Shown: positions 34,501 to 42,716, counted from the first letter of the stretch. The stretch is 64,000 nucleotides of DNA from Actinomycetes bacterium (GCA_023404955.1 JAEXZY010000034.1:1-64000); one strand, 5' to 3'. Numbers and translations: made by a program. Notes: a model not told the origin generated them from the sequence alone.

Positions 34501-34786
34501 GCGCCTGCTTGGGCACCGTCGACAGCAGCACCGACCTGCCAGGGCGATCGAGCCCGGCGGCGGCCCGGCAGGGGATCGTGATGTCGAGATCGGTGGCGAC
34601 ATAACCGATGAGCGGGGCGTCGACGCTGGCGAGCACCCCGTTCTGCGGCCAGTTGAGCTGCGCGGTGGTCTGGGTGACCGGCAGGAGCGGGGTGGCGATC
34701 GCCAGGACAGTGCCCAGCAGGCCCGCCACGATCGCGATCAGGCGCGCGGTGCGGTGGTTGCCACTGCTCGCCCGCTGCTCCGCCAC
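31574..34786 (-). CDS. embC: Arabinosyltransferase EmbC
   Basis: The product is 1070 residues (M. tuberculosis: 1094). It is a GT53 membrane transferase that extends the arabinan of lipoarabinomannan. The N-terminus VAEQRASSGNHRTARLIAIV begins at a GTG (34786), 4 nt after the aftA stop. The open frame continues upstream but in aftA sequence. The catalytic loop is ANTADDGYILTMARVSENAGY, so it retains Ile-Leu at the positions changed in EmbB. TPTKWTHHFGVFAG and the C-terminal carbohydrate-binding region are family features. It is assigned as EmbC by position between aftA and embA. Confidence 0.95.
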   Translation of the reverse strand: MAEQRASSGNHRTARLIAIVAGLLGTVLAIATPLLPVTQTTAQLNWPQNGVLASVDAPLIGYVATDLDITIPCRAAAGLDRPGRSVLLSTVPKQAPKAVDRGLLIERVNNDLLMIVRNTPVVSAPLDQVLSPACRELTFTAHADKVTGEFVGLTQPPDSSDAGEPLRGERGGYDFRPQIVGVFTDLSGPAPPGLQFSATVDSRYSTSPTLLKLVAMIVGLAMTIVSLGALHVLDSADGRRHKRILPPRWWSLSPLDGLVTAVMVWWHFVGANTADDGYILTMARVSENAGYMANYYRWFGTPEAPFGWYYDLLALWAHVSTTSVWMRLPTLLMGLACWWVISREVIPRLGDAVKHSRAAAWTAAGLFLAFWLPLNNGLRPEPIIALGILLTWCSVERGVATSRLLPVAIAVIIGALTLFSGPTGIAAVGALLVAVGPLKTIVAAHVSRFGYWALLAPIAAAGTVTIFLIFRDQTLAAELQASSFKSAVGPSLAWFDEHIRYSRLFTTSPDGSVARRFAVLTLLLALAVTVAMALRKGRIPGTALGPSRRIVGITIISFLSLMFTPTKWTHHFGVFAGLAGCLGALAAVAISAAAMRSRRNRTMFAAAVLFLTALSFATVNGWWYVSNFGVPWSNSFPEWHFGFTTMLLGLSVLALLVAAWLHFSGRDGAPDGEPRRWRNVARAPLAIATWALVIFEVGSLTLAMTGQYPGWTVGRSNLEAVAGKTCGMAEDVMVEQDPNAGILTPIDTPVSISLGAQRSEGFTPNGIPADVSADAVTEQPGSDNFADSDSGVVTGSEAGTEGGTTAAAGVNGSRARLPYDLNPARTPVLGSWRSGTQAPAFLRSAWYRLPAGWNDGDRSDSLLVVSAAGRFDPDDLVVQWARDDDEPGGSVGFADVGAAPAWRNLRAPLSAIPADATRIRLVATDDDLSPTHWIAVTPPRIPALRTLQEVVGSSDPVLLDWLVGLAFPCQRPFGHRVGVIEVPKWRILPDRFGAEANSPVMDYLGGGPLGITELLLRATTVPTYLKHDWFRDWGALQQLTPYYPGADVARLDLGSATRSGLWSPAPLRLS

Positions 34787-34790
34787 GGAG

Positions 34791-36668
34791 CTAGATCGTA
34801 GAGGGCTTGCGGATGGCCAGCACGAACGGCCCGATCGTCGACACGTCGAAGCGGGAATCGTCGAACAGCGCGTCGTCGAGGGCGACGTGATAGCGCCGCA
34901 CGTTCGGCTGATTCGGGTAGACGTCCTGGGCCAGCCGCAGCGTGTAGGTGTCATTGGCGCCGCGGCGCATCAGGAACACCGTCGGCGGCGGCCACGGCAG
35001 CGCGTCGAGGGCCTCGATGAACTGATCGGCGCTGGTCAGCATGGACCAACCCTCGATAGCACCGGCCCGCTCGGTGAACTGGGCGAGCGGGTTGGCGTAG
35101 TGCGACGTCAAGCCCTGGAAACCGTAGTAGGGGTAGTAGGACAGGAAGCTGTAGTCGGCGGTCATCACCACGGTCTCGGTGCGCGGCCGGCCGGTCACCT
35201 CCTGGATCTTCGCGTCGACCTCCCGGTAGTACTGCTCGGCGCCCGGGGGTCTGCGGTCGGCTCGCTGGCCGGAGCCGTCGGTGTCGGTGTAGGCGACGAT
35301 GATGTCGGAGCGCAGCACGTCGGGGATGTCCTGGCTGAAGGTGAGTGCGCCGAGCGCGCCGACGGCGGTGGCGGCGGCGACGACGCGGTGTGCGTTCGCG
35401 GTGCTCACCCGGGCGGCCAGTGCCTGGGAGGCTTCGAGGAAGCCGAACGCGCCGGCCGCGGTGAGCAGCACGGTCAGGGTCGGCTGCAGCCGGAACGAGA
35501 GCAGCGTGGTGCCCACCAGCGTGGTCAGCATCGACAGCAGCGACCAGGCGTAGACGGCGAGCACCGCGACGGCCAACGCGCCCGCGCGGGTCGAGCTGCG
35601 CGCGCGAATCACCAGCCAGAACGTGCCGAGCAGGCACAGCGCACCCAGCAGCGTGAACTGCAGCATCGGGAACGACAGTTGGGCCCCGTCGACGGGCAGG
35701 TAGTGCTGGGCGGTGCCGCTGTCGGCGGGCGTGCCCTTGGCGGCGGCGAGGAGGTAGGGGCCCCACCCGATCAGCGCGATCAGCCCGGAGATCACCGCGA
35801 TCACGGCCAGGCGTGCTAACGGATCCCAGTGCCGCCGCGCGATGGCGAGCAGCACGGCCATGATCGTGAGCGTGAACGCCGCGTAGCCGAGTAAGAGTGT
35901 GTAGAACAGCGCGGCGCCGCCGAGGAAGACGCCGACCGCGACGACGGCGGCCCACCCGCTGTACTCATTCCCCCGGGCGCGCAGGCCCGACCACGCCAGC
36001 ACGAAGATCGGCGGCAGCAGCACGGTGATGATCGCGGCGTAGGGCTCGGCGGGGGTGTAGGCGAGTGCGGCGGCGGCCGTGGCGGTGCTGACGACGAGCG
36101 CGTACTCGAAGCGGATCATCGCGGCCCACAGCGCGAAGGCGAGCACGATCGCGATCGTGATCGACAGCACCGACCACGGTTTGAACATCTCCCAGGCCGG
36201 GGTGCCCGTCAGCGCGGCCAGCCGGCCGCCGAGCCAGAACCAGCCGGGCGGGTAGAACGGCGGGAGGCCGATGTAAGTCATGTCGTGCAGGCTCGCCGAG
36301 TCCGTCAGCCGGGTCAGGTATTCAGTGCGGAACTGTTGGTCGACCGAGATCCCGAACAGGTACAGCTTCGTGGCGCCCAGCGGCATGGCCAACGTCACTA
36401 CGGAGAATGCAGCGAGAAACAGCACCGCCCCGAGCCGGGCCAGGGTGCGCCGACCGCGCCGCCACACCAGCCCGGCGCCGAGAAGCCCTGCGAGACAGAC
36501 GACTTGACCGACCGTGGTCAGTGCGTGCAGCTGATTGGAGGAGTTGTACGCCGGCCATTCGACGCGGGCTATCGCAGCCAGGCTCACAACGGCGACCACT
36601 GCGGCGATGAGGGCCGCGACGGCCATCTGGCCGGCCACTCGAACCGGCGCGGCCAGCGCGCTGGGCAT
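34791..36668 (-). CDS. aftA: Arabinofuranosyltransferase AftA (priming enzyme)
   Basis: The product is 625 residues (Rv3792: 643). This GT85 membrane enzyme adds the first arabinofuranose residue to the galactan chain. About 11 N-terminal helices are followed by a soluble periplasmic C-terminal domain (from about residue 450) with PGAEQYYREVDAKIQEVTGR. The loop QQFRTEYLTRLTDSASLHD, then GLPPFYPPGWFWLGGR, is typical. The start ATG at 36668 shares a base with the dprE2 stop (TGATG), replacing an obvious ribosome binding site, so translation is likely coupled to dprE2. Confidence 0.95.
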   Translation of the reverse strand: MPSALAAPVRVAGQMAVAALIAAVVAVVSLAAIARVEWPAYNSSNQLHALTTVGQVVCLAGLLGAGLVWRRGRRTLARLGAVLFLAAFSVVTLAMPLGATKLYLFGISVDQQFRTEYLTRLTDSASLHDMTYIGLPPFYPPGWFWLGGRLAALTGTPAWEMFKPWSVLSITIAIVLAFALWAAMIRFEYALVVSTATAAAALAYTPAEPYAAIITVLLPPIFVLAWSGLRARGNEYSGWAAVVAVGVFLGGAALFYTLLLGYAAFTLTIMAVLLAIARRHWDPLARLAVIAVISGLIALIGWGPYLLAAAKGTPADSGTAQHYLPVDGAQLSFPMLQFTLLGALCLLGTFWLVIRARSSTRAGALAVAVLAVYAWSLLSMLTTLVGTTLLSFRLQPTLTVLLTAAGAFGFLEASQALAARVSTANAHRVVAAATAVGALGALTFSQDIPDVLRSDIIVAYTDTDGSGQRADRRPPGAEQYYREVDAKIQEVTGRPRTETVVMTADYSFLSYYPYYGFQGLTSHYANPLAQFTERAGAIEGWSMLTSADQFIEALDALPWPPPTVFLMRRGANDTYTLRLAQDVYPNQPNVRRYHVALDDALFDDSRFDVSTIGPFVLAIRKPSTI

Positions 36669-37432
36669 CAGATGGGGAGCTTGCGGAAGATCGGGCGTGG
36701 GATGTGGCGCAGCACCATCATCACGTAGCGGAACGCGCCGGGCGCCCACACCAGATCCTTGCCCTTGGCCGAGGCGGTGACCGCGAGCTCGGCGACGTAC
36801 TCCTTGTCGACGGTCAGCGGTGCTTCCTTGACGTGTGCGCTCATCCGGGTGCGGACCTGGCCGGGACGGATCACGAGAACCCGAACGCCATACTCGCGCA
36901 GCGCTTCTCCCAGGCCGAGGTAGAAACCGTCGAGGCCCGCCTTGGTGGAGCCGTAGACGAAGTTGGAGCGCCGCACGCGTTCGCCGGCCGCCGAGCTCAT
37001 CGCAATAATCTGACCGGAGCCCTGCGCGCGCATCTTGTCACCCACGAGCACGCCCACCGACACGGCCGCGGTGTAGTTGATGTCGGCGATCTGGACGGCC
37101 TTGCGCTGGTTCTGCCACAGCTCCTCGGCGTCGCCGAGCAGACCGAACGCGACGATCGCGACGTCGACATCGCCGCCAGCCCACGCGTTCTCGATGACGG
37201 CGGGGTGGCTGTCGGTGTCGAGGGCGTCGAAATCGATGACCTCGACGGACTTGGCGCCGGCGTCGCGCATCTGAGCCTCGGCTGCCTCGCGCAGCGGATC
37301 ACCGGGCATGCAGGCCAGGATCACGCGGGCCTGCGCGTTGCGCAGGTAGCGCGCGCAGATCGCCAACCCGATCTCGGAGGTGCCTCCGAAAAGCAGGATG
37401 GTCTGGGGATTGCCGGTGGCATCAAACACCAT
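36668..37432 (-). CDS. dprE2: Decaprenylphosphoryl-2-keto-ribose reductase DprE2
   Basis: The product is 254 residues, the same length as Rv3791. This SDR-family enzyme reduces decaprenylphosphoryl-2-keto-ribose (from DprE1) to decaprenylphosphoryl-arabinose using NADH. It shows the cofactor motif LLFGGTSEIGLAI, SAAGERVRRSNFVYGSTKAG with the catalytic YxxxK, and the substrate-side IRPGQVRTRMS. The ATG immediately follows the dprE1 TAA stop, and the stop overlaps aftA by one base. Confidence 0.97.
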   Translation of the reverse strand: MVFDATGNPQTILLFGGTSEIGLAICARYLRNAQARVILACMPGDPLREAAEAQMRDAGAKSVEVIDFDALDTDSHPAVIENAWAGGDVDVAIVAFGLLGDAEELWQNQRKAVQIADINYTAAVSVGVLVGDKMRAQGSGQIIAMSSAAGERVRRSNFVYGSTKAGLDGFYLGLGEALREYGVRVLVIRPGQVRTRMSAHVKEAPLTVDKEYVAELAVTASAKGKDLVWAPGAFRYVMMVLRHIPRPIFRKLPI

Positions 37433-38815
37433 TTAGAGGAGCTCCAGTCGTCGTGCCATGTCGGAGGCGAAGACCCCGGTGGGATCCACCCTGCGGCGCA
37501 CCGCGATCCACTCGTCGATGCGCGGGTACATGGCGTGGAAGGTCTCGGCGGTGGTGCGGGAATCCTTGGCGGTGTAGAGGCGGCCGCCGAACTCGAGGAC
37601 CCGCTTGTCGAGACCGTTGAGGAACTCGTTGAGGCCCGGCTTGATCGGGAAGTCCACGCACACGTTCCAGCCGGGGATCGGAAAGCTCAGCGGCGCTTCG
37701 TTTCCCGGACCGAACAGTTTGAACACGTTGAGGAACGAGTAGAACCCCGAGCGCTGGATGTCGACGAGGATGGCCTTGAACTCCTCGACGGCGTCGGTGG
37801 GAACCACGAACTGGTACTGGCCGAAACCCAGGGAGCCGTAGGCCCGGTTCCACTCTCCGAACATGTCGAGCGGGTGGTAGAACTGCGTCAGGTTCTGGAC
37901 CTTGCCGCGGTAGGTGCCCGACTTGCGGTACCAGAGTTCACCGATCGGCATGAACGTGTACTTGTTCGCCAAGCCGTTGGGGAACACGTCGGGCAGCGTG
38001 AGTAGTTGCGGCGCATCGAATTTCAGCGGATTCTTCTGCAGCTTGGTGGGCAGCTGGTCGAGAGTGGCCAGCGAGCCGCGGGAGATGGCCGCGCGACCGA
38101 GCTTGGGCGGGGCGCTGATCGCGTCGAACCACGCGCTGGAGTAGGTGTAGTTGTCCTCGGTGCCGTCGCTGTGGAACGCGATGGTCTCGTCGAGGCTCGC
38201 GGTGACGTCACCGTCGGCGATGAAGTACGCGGTCTCGGTGGGTGTCATCGCGATCGTCGCGCGCAGGATGATGCCCGTCAGCCCGTTGCCGCCGACGGTG
38301 GCCCAGAAGAGCTCACGCTCGGGGCCGTCGGGGGTGATGGTGCGGACCTGGCCGTCGGCGGTCAGCAGCTCCATCGAGCGGACGTGATTGCCGAAGCTGC
38401 CGGCGCTGTGGTGGTTCTTGCCGTGGATGTCGCAGGCTATGGCGCCGCCGATGGTGACCTGGCGGGTGCCGGGCAGTACGGGCACCCACAGCCCGAGCGG
38501 GAGTGCCGCGCGCATCAGCTGGTCGAGGTTGACGCCGGCATCGACGTCGACGATCGCGTCGTCGGTGTTGATCGCATGGATGCGGTTGAGCGCATTCATG
38601 TCGATGACCAGGCCGCCGCCGTTCTGGGCGTTGTCACCGTAGGAGCGGCCGAGTCCGCGGGCGAGGATTCCCCGGTCCGGGTCCTCGGCGGCGCGGGTGA
38701 CGGCCTTGACGATCACCTCGGGATCCGGCGTGGTCAGCACCTGCGCGACGGTCGGAGCGGTGCGGCCCCAGCCGGTCAGGCGCTTGGCGGTGGTCGGAAA
38801 CTCGGTGCGGAACAT
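37433..38815 (-). CDS. dprE1: Decaprenylphosphoryl-beta-D-ribose oxidase DprE1
   Basis: The product is 460 residues (Rv3790: 461). This FAD-dependent VAO-family oxidase oxidises decaprenylphosphoryl-ribose at C2. The FAD-binding stretch LARGLGRSYGDNAQNGG, PGTRQVTIGGAIACDIHGKN and ATVGGNGLTGI are intact. The Cys targeted covalently by benzothiazinones is present in GWNVCVDFPIK (Cys386 here, codon 37658-37660, equivalent to Cys387). The start is ATG 38815; a GTG two codons upstream (38821) overlaps the preceding stop as GTGA and is equally possible. It is preceded here by an unrecognised membrane gene rather than directly by gtrA. Confidence 0.97.
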   Translation of the reverse strand: MFRTEFPTTAKRLTGWGRTAPTVAQVLTTPDPEVIVKAVTRAAEDPDRGILARGLGRSYGDNAQNGGGLVIDMNALNRIHAINTDDAIVDVDAGVNLDQLMRAALPLGLWVPVLPGTRQVTIGGAIACDIHGKNHHSAGSFGNHVRSMELLTADGQVRTITPDGPERELFWATVGGNGLTGIILRATIAMTPTETAYFIADGDVTASLDETIAFHSDGTEDNYTYSSAWFDAISAPPKLGRAAISRGSLATLDQLPTKLQKNPLKFDAPQLLTLPDVFPNGLANKYTFMPIGELWYRKSGTYRGKVQNLTQFYHPLDMFGEWNRAYGSLGFGQYQFVVPTDAVEEFKAILVDIQRSGFYSFLNVFKLFGPGNEAPLSFPIPGWNVCVDFPIKPGLNEFLNGLDKRVLEFGGRLYTAKDSRTTAETFHAMYPRIDEWIAVRRRVDPTGVFASDMARRLELL

Positions 38816-38817
38816 CG

Positions 38818-39852
38818 TCACAGAGGGTACCGCTTCGCGGCGGCCGCTCGGTTCAGCGTGAGGGTAGCGCGGAGGTCGTCGAGGAGCGGGTCGACGAAGT
38901 CGGCGCGGTGTTTGGCATCGGTGGCGGCGCGGGCGCTCAGGTACATGAACGTCATCGCGATCAGGATGAGTGTGATGTGGGCCAGCGCCTGGTCGATCGG
39001 GAGCGCGATGTCGAGCCACTGGCTGCGCGCCGGATTCCCGTCGGTCAGGTGGTCGAGCACCGTGTCGTTGAGCACCACCAGCCCCATCACGAAGAAGATC
39101 ACGCCGGTGACCAGGGCGAGGACCAACGCCTGAATGCTCTGGGCCAGGGACACCACCGCGACGACCTTGACCCGTTCCGACCGCCGCAACGGTGGCTCGG
39201 CATCGACGATCAGGGGACGGCAGGCGTGGATGGACTCGGTGACCGTGAAGGCGAGCGCGAGCGCAGCCATGCAGCCGGCCAGCAGCCAGATCCGGCTGGT
39301 CTCGAGGTTGGCGGCGATGTACCAGACGGTGTTGTTGAAAAACACCAGCAGGGTGAGCAGGACGACCGGGAGCGCACGCGCGAGCAGCTGGCCCGCCGAG
39401 CGCAGATGGGTGAACGTCGTGCGCAGCGCCCAGCCGAGGATTGCGCCCAGCCCGGAACCGGTCGCGGCCAGGATGACGACGATGACCGCGACGTCGACGG
39501 CTTCGGTCCTGACAGCGGTCCATCCGCCGGCCTGATAGGTGTCCGAGGCCAGGCCCACCACGATCGAGCCCCAGGCGATCAGCCTGCGGGCACGCGCGCT
39601 GGCGACGCGGCTCACGGCGAACGCAACGAGAGCCATCAGCGGCAGCAGCGTTGCCAGCACGACGAGCACCGACCAGTCCGCGAAAGACGGGGACGTGCTG
39701 ATGTCGATGTCCTGGTCGCCTGAGGCGACCAGGACGTAGAGCTCGAGCAGCATCAGCGTGGCCCAGGCGGCCAGCGCCGGTGCTGACCGGCGCACCACGG
39801 CGTGCCAACCGTCCGTGAGGAGCGCCGTGTGTGCCGTCGGTCCCGCGGTCAT
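38818..39852 (-). CDS. Uncharacterised polytopic membrane protein between gtrA and dprE1
   Basis: The product is 344 residues. I do not recognise the family. At least eight hydrophobic segments are visible (e.g. WATLMLLELYVLVASG, VLVVLATLLPLMALVAFAV, VVILAATGSGLGAILGWAL, LPVVLLTLLVFFNNTVWYIA, TGVIFFVMGLVVLNDTVL, ITLILIAMTFMYLSA), and the C-terminus is cytoplasmic-looking and basic. No Asp-rich glycosyltransferase or transporter ATPase motif is seen. It starts as ATGA overlapping gtrA and ends overlapping or abutting dprE1, so it is an integral cistron of the DPA operon. In M. tuberculosis the equivalent genes Rv3789 and Rv3790 are adjacent, so this is an insertion relative to that arrangement. 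A role in DPA or its precursor's membrane handling is conjecture. Confidence 0.85.
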   Translation of the reverse strand: MTAGPTAHTALLTDGWHAVVRRSAPALAAWATLMLLELYVLVASGDQDIDISTSPSFADWSVLVVLATLLPLMALVAFAVSRVASARARRLIAWGSIVVGLASDTYQAGGWTAVRTEAVDVAVIVVILAATGSGLGAILGWALRTTFTHLRSAGQLLARALPVVLLTLLVFFNNTVWYIAANLETSRIWLLAGCMAALALAFTVTESIHACRPLIVDAEPPLRRSERVKVVAVVSLAQSIQALVLALVTGVIFFVMGLVVLNDTVLDHLTDGNPARSQWLDIALPIDQALAHITLILIAMTFMYLSARAATDAKHRADFVDPLLDDLRATLTLNRAAAAKRYPL

Positions 39853-40259
39853 CGCAGCCGGAAGATGACGGCGCGCTGCACGATGAAGTTGATGACGGTG
39901 GCGGTGCCCTGGGCGATGACGAAGGCGACCGGCACGCGCCAGGGCTGGTTCTCGAACTGCATGTAGAAGACGTAGTTGATGCCGACCTGGACGGCATAGG
40001 TGATTGCGTAGAGCAGTACGACCGCGATGAAGCGCGCACGGCTGGGCGGCGCCTGGAACGTCCAGCGCCGATTGATCAGGTAGGCGGTCGTCGTCCCCGC
40101 GATGAAGCTCAGCGTCTTGGCGACGTTGACGTGCAACCCAAACGCGAGAAACGCGACGTACAGACCGAAGTCCACGATCGCCGACAAGCCACCGGTCAGG
40201 ACGAAGCGCCAGATCTGCGTCGTCAACGGCAGCTGCGGTGACAGCGGAGGCTCGGCCAC
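39849..40259 (-). CDS. GtrA-family membrane protein (Rv3789 ortholog)
   Basis: The product is 136 residues (Rv3789: 121) with four predicted helices. It shows the GtrA-type opening QIWRFVLTGGLSAIVDFGLY and LSFIAGTTTAYLINRRWTF. Rv3789 has been proposed either to translocate decaprenylphosphoryl-arabinose or to recruit AftA. Sequence alone does not decide. The GTG start at 40259 lies 9 nt after the DUF222 gene stop, so it may be the first cell-wall cistron of the operon. It overlaps the next cistron as ATGA. Confidence 0.9.
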   Translation of the reverse strand: MAEPPLSPQLPLTTQIWRFVLTGGLSAIVDFGLYVAFLAFGLHVNVAKTLSFIAGTTTAYLINRRWTFQAPPSRARFIAVVLLYAITYAVQVGINYVFYMQFENQPWRVPVAFVIAQGTATVINFIVQRAVIFRLR

Positions 40260-40268
40260 CCGGGCAGC

Positions 40269-41711
40269 TTAGAACGGGGGAGGTCCGTGGGCTTCGGCGC
40301 CGCGCTGTTGGTTGAGGCGACGGGCCGCTGTGACCGCGCGGGCCCGGCTCTGCGCGCGCGTGCGCCGACGCCGCGGCATCATCGCACCGCGCGCCTCGCA
40401 GGCCGGCGGCCTCGGCGGCTCGGCGTCCCACAGCGTGCCGGTCGGGCGGCACAGCGACGGGAACAGATCCCGACTGCCCGGGTACGTCGTGTACGAGTGG
40501 CCGGTCGGGCTGGTCCAGATGACGGTGCCGTCGGGCAGTTGGCGGTCGTGCCAGCCCTCGAGGCCGGCCCAGAACGTCTTCAGGAGATGATGAAAACGGC
40601 ACAGCGCCTTCAGATTCGACGCGTGGGTGGGCCCGACGGGGTACGGGACGGTGTGGTCGATGTCTGCTTCGGTGGCGGGCACGTCACAGCCGGGGAAGCG
40701 GCAGGTGACATCCCGGCACCGGACGAATTCGGCGAGCGCGCGCGACGGTACATAGTGCGCTTCGGGCGGTGCGTCACCGGGATGCACGATCTGTCGTAGA
40801 CGAGCGCGCGTCAGGTTCAACGCCTCCACCGTGGTGACCCCGGACCCGAAGATGAGCGCGGGCTTGTCCCTGCGTGCGGGTTCTTCGGTGACCGTCTCCT
40901 CTACGGTCTCGGTGTCGGCGATCACGTAGACCGTCGTGTTGGGGCTCGGCGTCGGCCCGGTGGCGGCGTCACAGTCGTCGAGACCGCACTGGCACACCAG
41001 CGCATCCAGCCCCACGCCGATGGCGCTCAGCGCGTCGGCCCGACGGTTCTGCAGAGTGCGGGGGTCGGCCGAGCAGACGGTGTGCGCGATGGCCTCCAGG
41101 CGATCCTGCAGCGCGGTGGCGTCGGCAACCGGCAGCAATGCCCACACGCTGGTGAAACCCGGCGCGTCCGACGGTGAGCCGAACTCGACCCGCCGGCCCG
41201 CCAGGGATTCCACCACCTGGCGCACGGCGATCGGATCGTGAGCCAGGACGGTCGCGTCGATCGCCTGCTCGATCTTCTTCTCCGACAGCTGTCCCCAGCG
41301 GCCGACGCGGTCTGCGATCACGGCATCGACCTCGGCCATCACCGCGAGGTCGGTCACCAGCCCGGTGCGGTAGACGATCTTGCGGATCATCAGGTCGCTG
41401 ATGAGCCCTTCGGCGAACAGCGCCGCGACCCGGGGGAGCCGGTCCCTCAGAGCCACCGCACGTTGGATCTGATGGAGCGCCAGCCCTTGAGTCACGCCCA
41501 CCGCCACCGCCACCTCGGCGGCGACCGCCGCGTCGGGATCGAGCCACCAACCGGAGCGGTCCTCGGCATCCACGCCGGTCCGTCGGGTGAACAGCTCGGA
41601 CATCACCGCCATCTTGCGCGCCGCCGCGGCGTTCTCAGCGCGGGCCCACTGCCGGGCAGCGTCGATCAGATCGGCGGCACTGAGCTCGCCCAGATCTGAT
41701 GCTTCGAACAT
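40269..41711 (-). CDS. DUF222/HNH endonuclease-domain protein (13E12-like)
   Basis: The product is 480 residues. An N-terminal DUF222 region (about residues 20-300) is followed by an HNH-type nuclease motif, CRFPGCDVPATEADIDHTV with LKALCRFHH, which supplies paired Cys zinc ligands and the HNH His residues. The C-terminus is Arg-rich. Such multicopy proteins (13E12/REP13E12 family) are common in mycobacteria and their biological role is unsettled. No flanking direct repeats of a mobile element are visible. The ATG at 41711 gives the usual MFE start. It lies just upstream of gtrA and may read through into the arabinan operon. Confidence 0.88.
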   Translation of the reverse strand: MFEASDLGELSAADLIDAARQWARAENAAAARKMAVMSELFTRRTGVDAEDRSGWWLDPDAAVAAEVAVAVGVTQGLALHQIQRAVALRDRLPRVAALFAEGLISDLMIRKIVYRTGLVTDLAVMAEVDAVIADRVGRWGQLSEKKIEQAIDATVLAHDPIAVRQVVESLAGRRVEFGSPSDAPGFTSVWALLPVADATALQDRLEAIAHTVCSADPRTLQNRRADALSAIGVGLDALVCQCGLDDCDAATGPTPSPNTTVYVIADTETVEETVTEEPARRDKPALIFGSGVTTVEALNLTRARLRQIVHPGDAPPEAHYVPSRALAEFVRCRDVTCRFPGCDVPATEADIDHTVPYPVGPTHASNLKALCRFHHLLKTFWAGLEGWHDRQLPDGTVIWTSPTGHSYTTYPGSRDLFPSLCRPTGTLWDAEPPRPPACEARGAMMPRRRRTRAQSRARAVTAARRLNQQRGAEAHGPPPF

Positions 41712-41859
41712 GTGTTCGATTCTACCGGGCGCCCCGACAAGTCTCACTCATGTGTTTCTGCCAGCGATGATCAAATTTCTGCCACCCGAAATGTTCTGAG
41801 GCGCGGGCGAGTTCCAGATATCAGATCACCACGATCGGAAACCAGAAGAGGGCAAGACA

Positions 41860-42159
41860 ATGAAGAAGTTCACCATCACCACAGCTGCCGCCGCCGCCCT
41901 GACTGCCGGAGCCCTGGGCTTGGCCGCCCCCGCATTCGCCGCCCCGACCGGAGGCGACGCCGAGCAGACCATCAGCGAGCTCGAGGCGCAGGGCAACCGG
42001 GTCGTCGTGACCCGCCAGTCCAGTGCACCGCTCGATCAGTCGTCGGTCGTCTCCGTGACGCGCGGGCCGATCCAGCGCGGCGCCGAGCCGTTCGGTACCT
42101 CCAACGGCGATTCGAACCGCTCGACCATCAACCAGACGATCTACGTCACGGTCAAGTAG
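41860..42159 (+). CDS. Small exported protein
   Basis: The product is 99 residues. A Lys-rich start (MKKFTI) and Ala-rich hydrophobic core end at a classical AXA cleavage site (APAFAAP), leaving a mature protein of about 70 residues. The mature part is polar with no Cys and ends NQTIYVTVK, suggesting a short beta-strand. I recognise no family. AGAGG is present shortly before the ATG. It has its own upstream region of about 148 nt and is followed by two hairpins, so it is a monocistronic unit. Confidence 0.75.
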   Translation: MKKFTITTAAAAALTAGALGLAAPAFAAPTGGDAEQTISELEAQGNRVVVTRQSSAPLDQSSVVSVTRGPIQRGAEPFGTSNGDSNRSTINQTIYVTVK

Positions 42160-42165
42160 TCCCCC

Positions 42166-42186
42166 CTCCGAGATCCCCCCTCGGAG
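42166..42186. terminator. First hairpin after the small exported protein gene
   Basis: CTCCGAG (42166-42172) pairs with CTCGGAG (42180-42186) across a C-rich 7-nt loop, beginning 6 nt after the stop codon. It precedes a stronger hairpin and probably contributes to termination. Confidence 0.5.
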
Positions 42187-42191
42187 AACCG

Positions 42192-42221
42192 CAAAGGGCG
42201 CCCCACAAGGGGCGCCCTTTG
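42192..42221. terminator. Strong bidirectional terminator
   Basis: A perfect 13-bp stem (42192-42204 with 42209-42221), loop ACAA, has an A-run on the left arm and a T-run on the right arm. It lies between two convergent genes and abuts the stop codon of the Ddn-like gene, so it should terminate both transcripts. Confidence 0.85.
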
Positions 42222-42707
42222 TCATGGGATCCGTCGCAGCCGGATCAACGGAATGGTTCGATCACCGGCGCGCACTTCGTAATCCGCGTACCCGGCATAC
42301 AGGTCCAACGCACCCTCCCACGCCGCGGAGCGCTCGGCGGGGTCGATGATCTCGGACGCGGTGTAGGTGCCGCTGCGCCGGCCCGCGAGGACCTCGACGT
42401 GGGAATTGGCCTTCAGATTGCGGTACCACGACGGGTTCCCCGGCCGCCCGTAGTTGGACGCGATCAGGATCAGCGAATCACCATCGACCACATAGAGAAG
42501 CGGCAAGGTGCGGCGCAGACCCGTCTTGGCCCCGATGGTCGTCAACAGCATCGCCGGCACAGGGAACACACTGCTGATGCGACCGCCGCTGAGGCGCAGC
42601 AGCGGCGGATCGATCCGTGGCGCCAGCCGAGTGACGTACCAGTAACCCGGTGGCGTCCGCGCGAAGCGTTCGAGCACTCGCTCGTATGCGTTCATGTGAC
42701 GCCGCAT
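42222..42707 (-). CDS. Ddn-type deazaflavin(F420)-dependent oxidoreductase
   Basis: The product is 161 residues. The family pattern is clear: TIGAKTGLRRTLPLLYVVDG followed by LILIASNYGRPGNPSWYRNL and HVEVLAGRRSGTYTASE. This is the split beta-barrel fold of the F420H2-dependent nitroreductase/quinone reductase family (Ddn, Fqr), numerous in mycobacteria. The native substrate is probably a quinone but is not determined. An alternative ATG four codons in (42695) is possible. It is 9 nt downstream of the MocR-type gene, so the two may be co-transcribed. Confidence 0.88.
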   Translation of the reverse strand: MRRHMNAYERVLERFARTPPGYWYVTRLAPRIDPPLLRLSGGRISSVFPVPAMLLTTIGAKTGLRRTLPLLYVVDGDSLILIASNYGRPGNPSWYRNLKANSHVEVLAGRRSGTYTASEIIDPAERSAAWEGALDLYAGYADYEVRAGDRTIPLIRLRRIP

Positions 42708-42716
42708 GGTGCGACG

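Noticed and set aside
40269..41711. DUF222/HNH gene as part of a homing element or REP13E12 phage target
   Set aside because: No flanking direct or inverted repeats, no integrase and no truncated copy are visible, so only the protein family can be stated.
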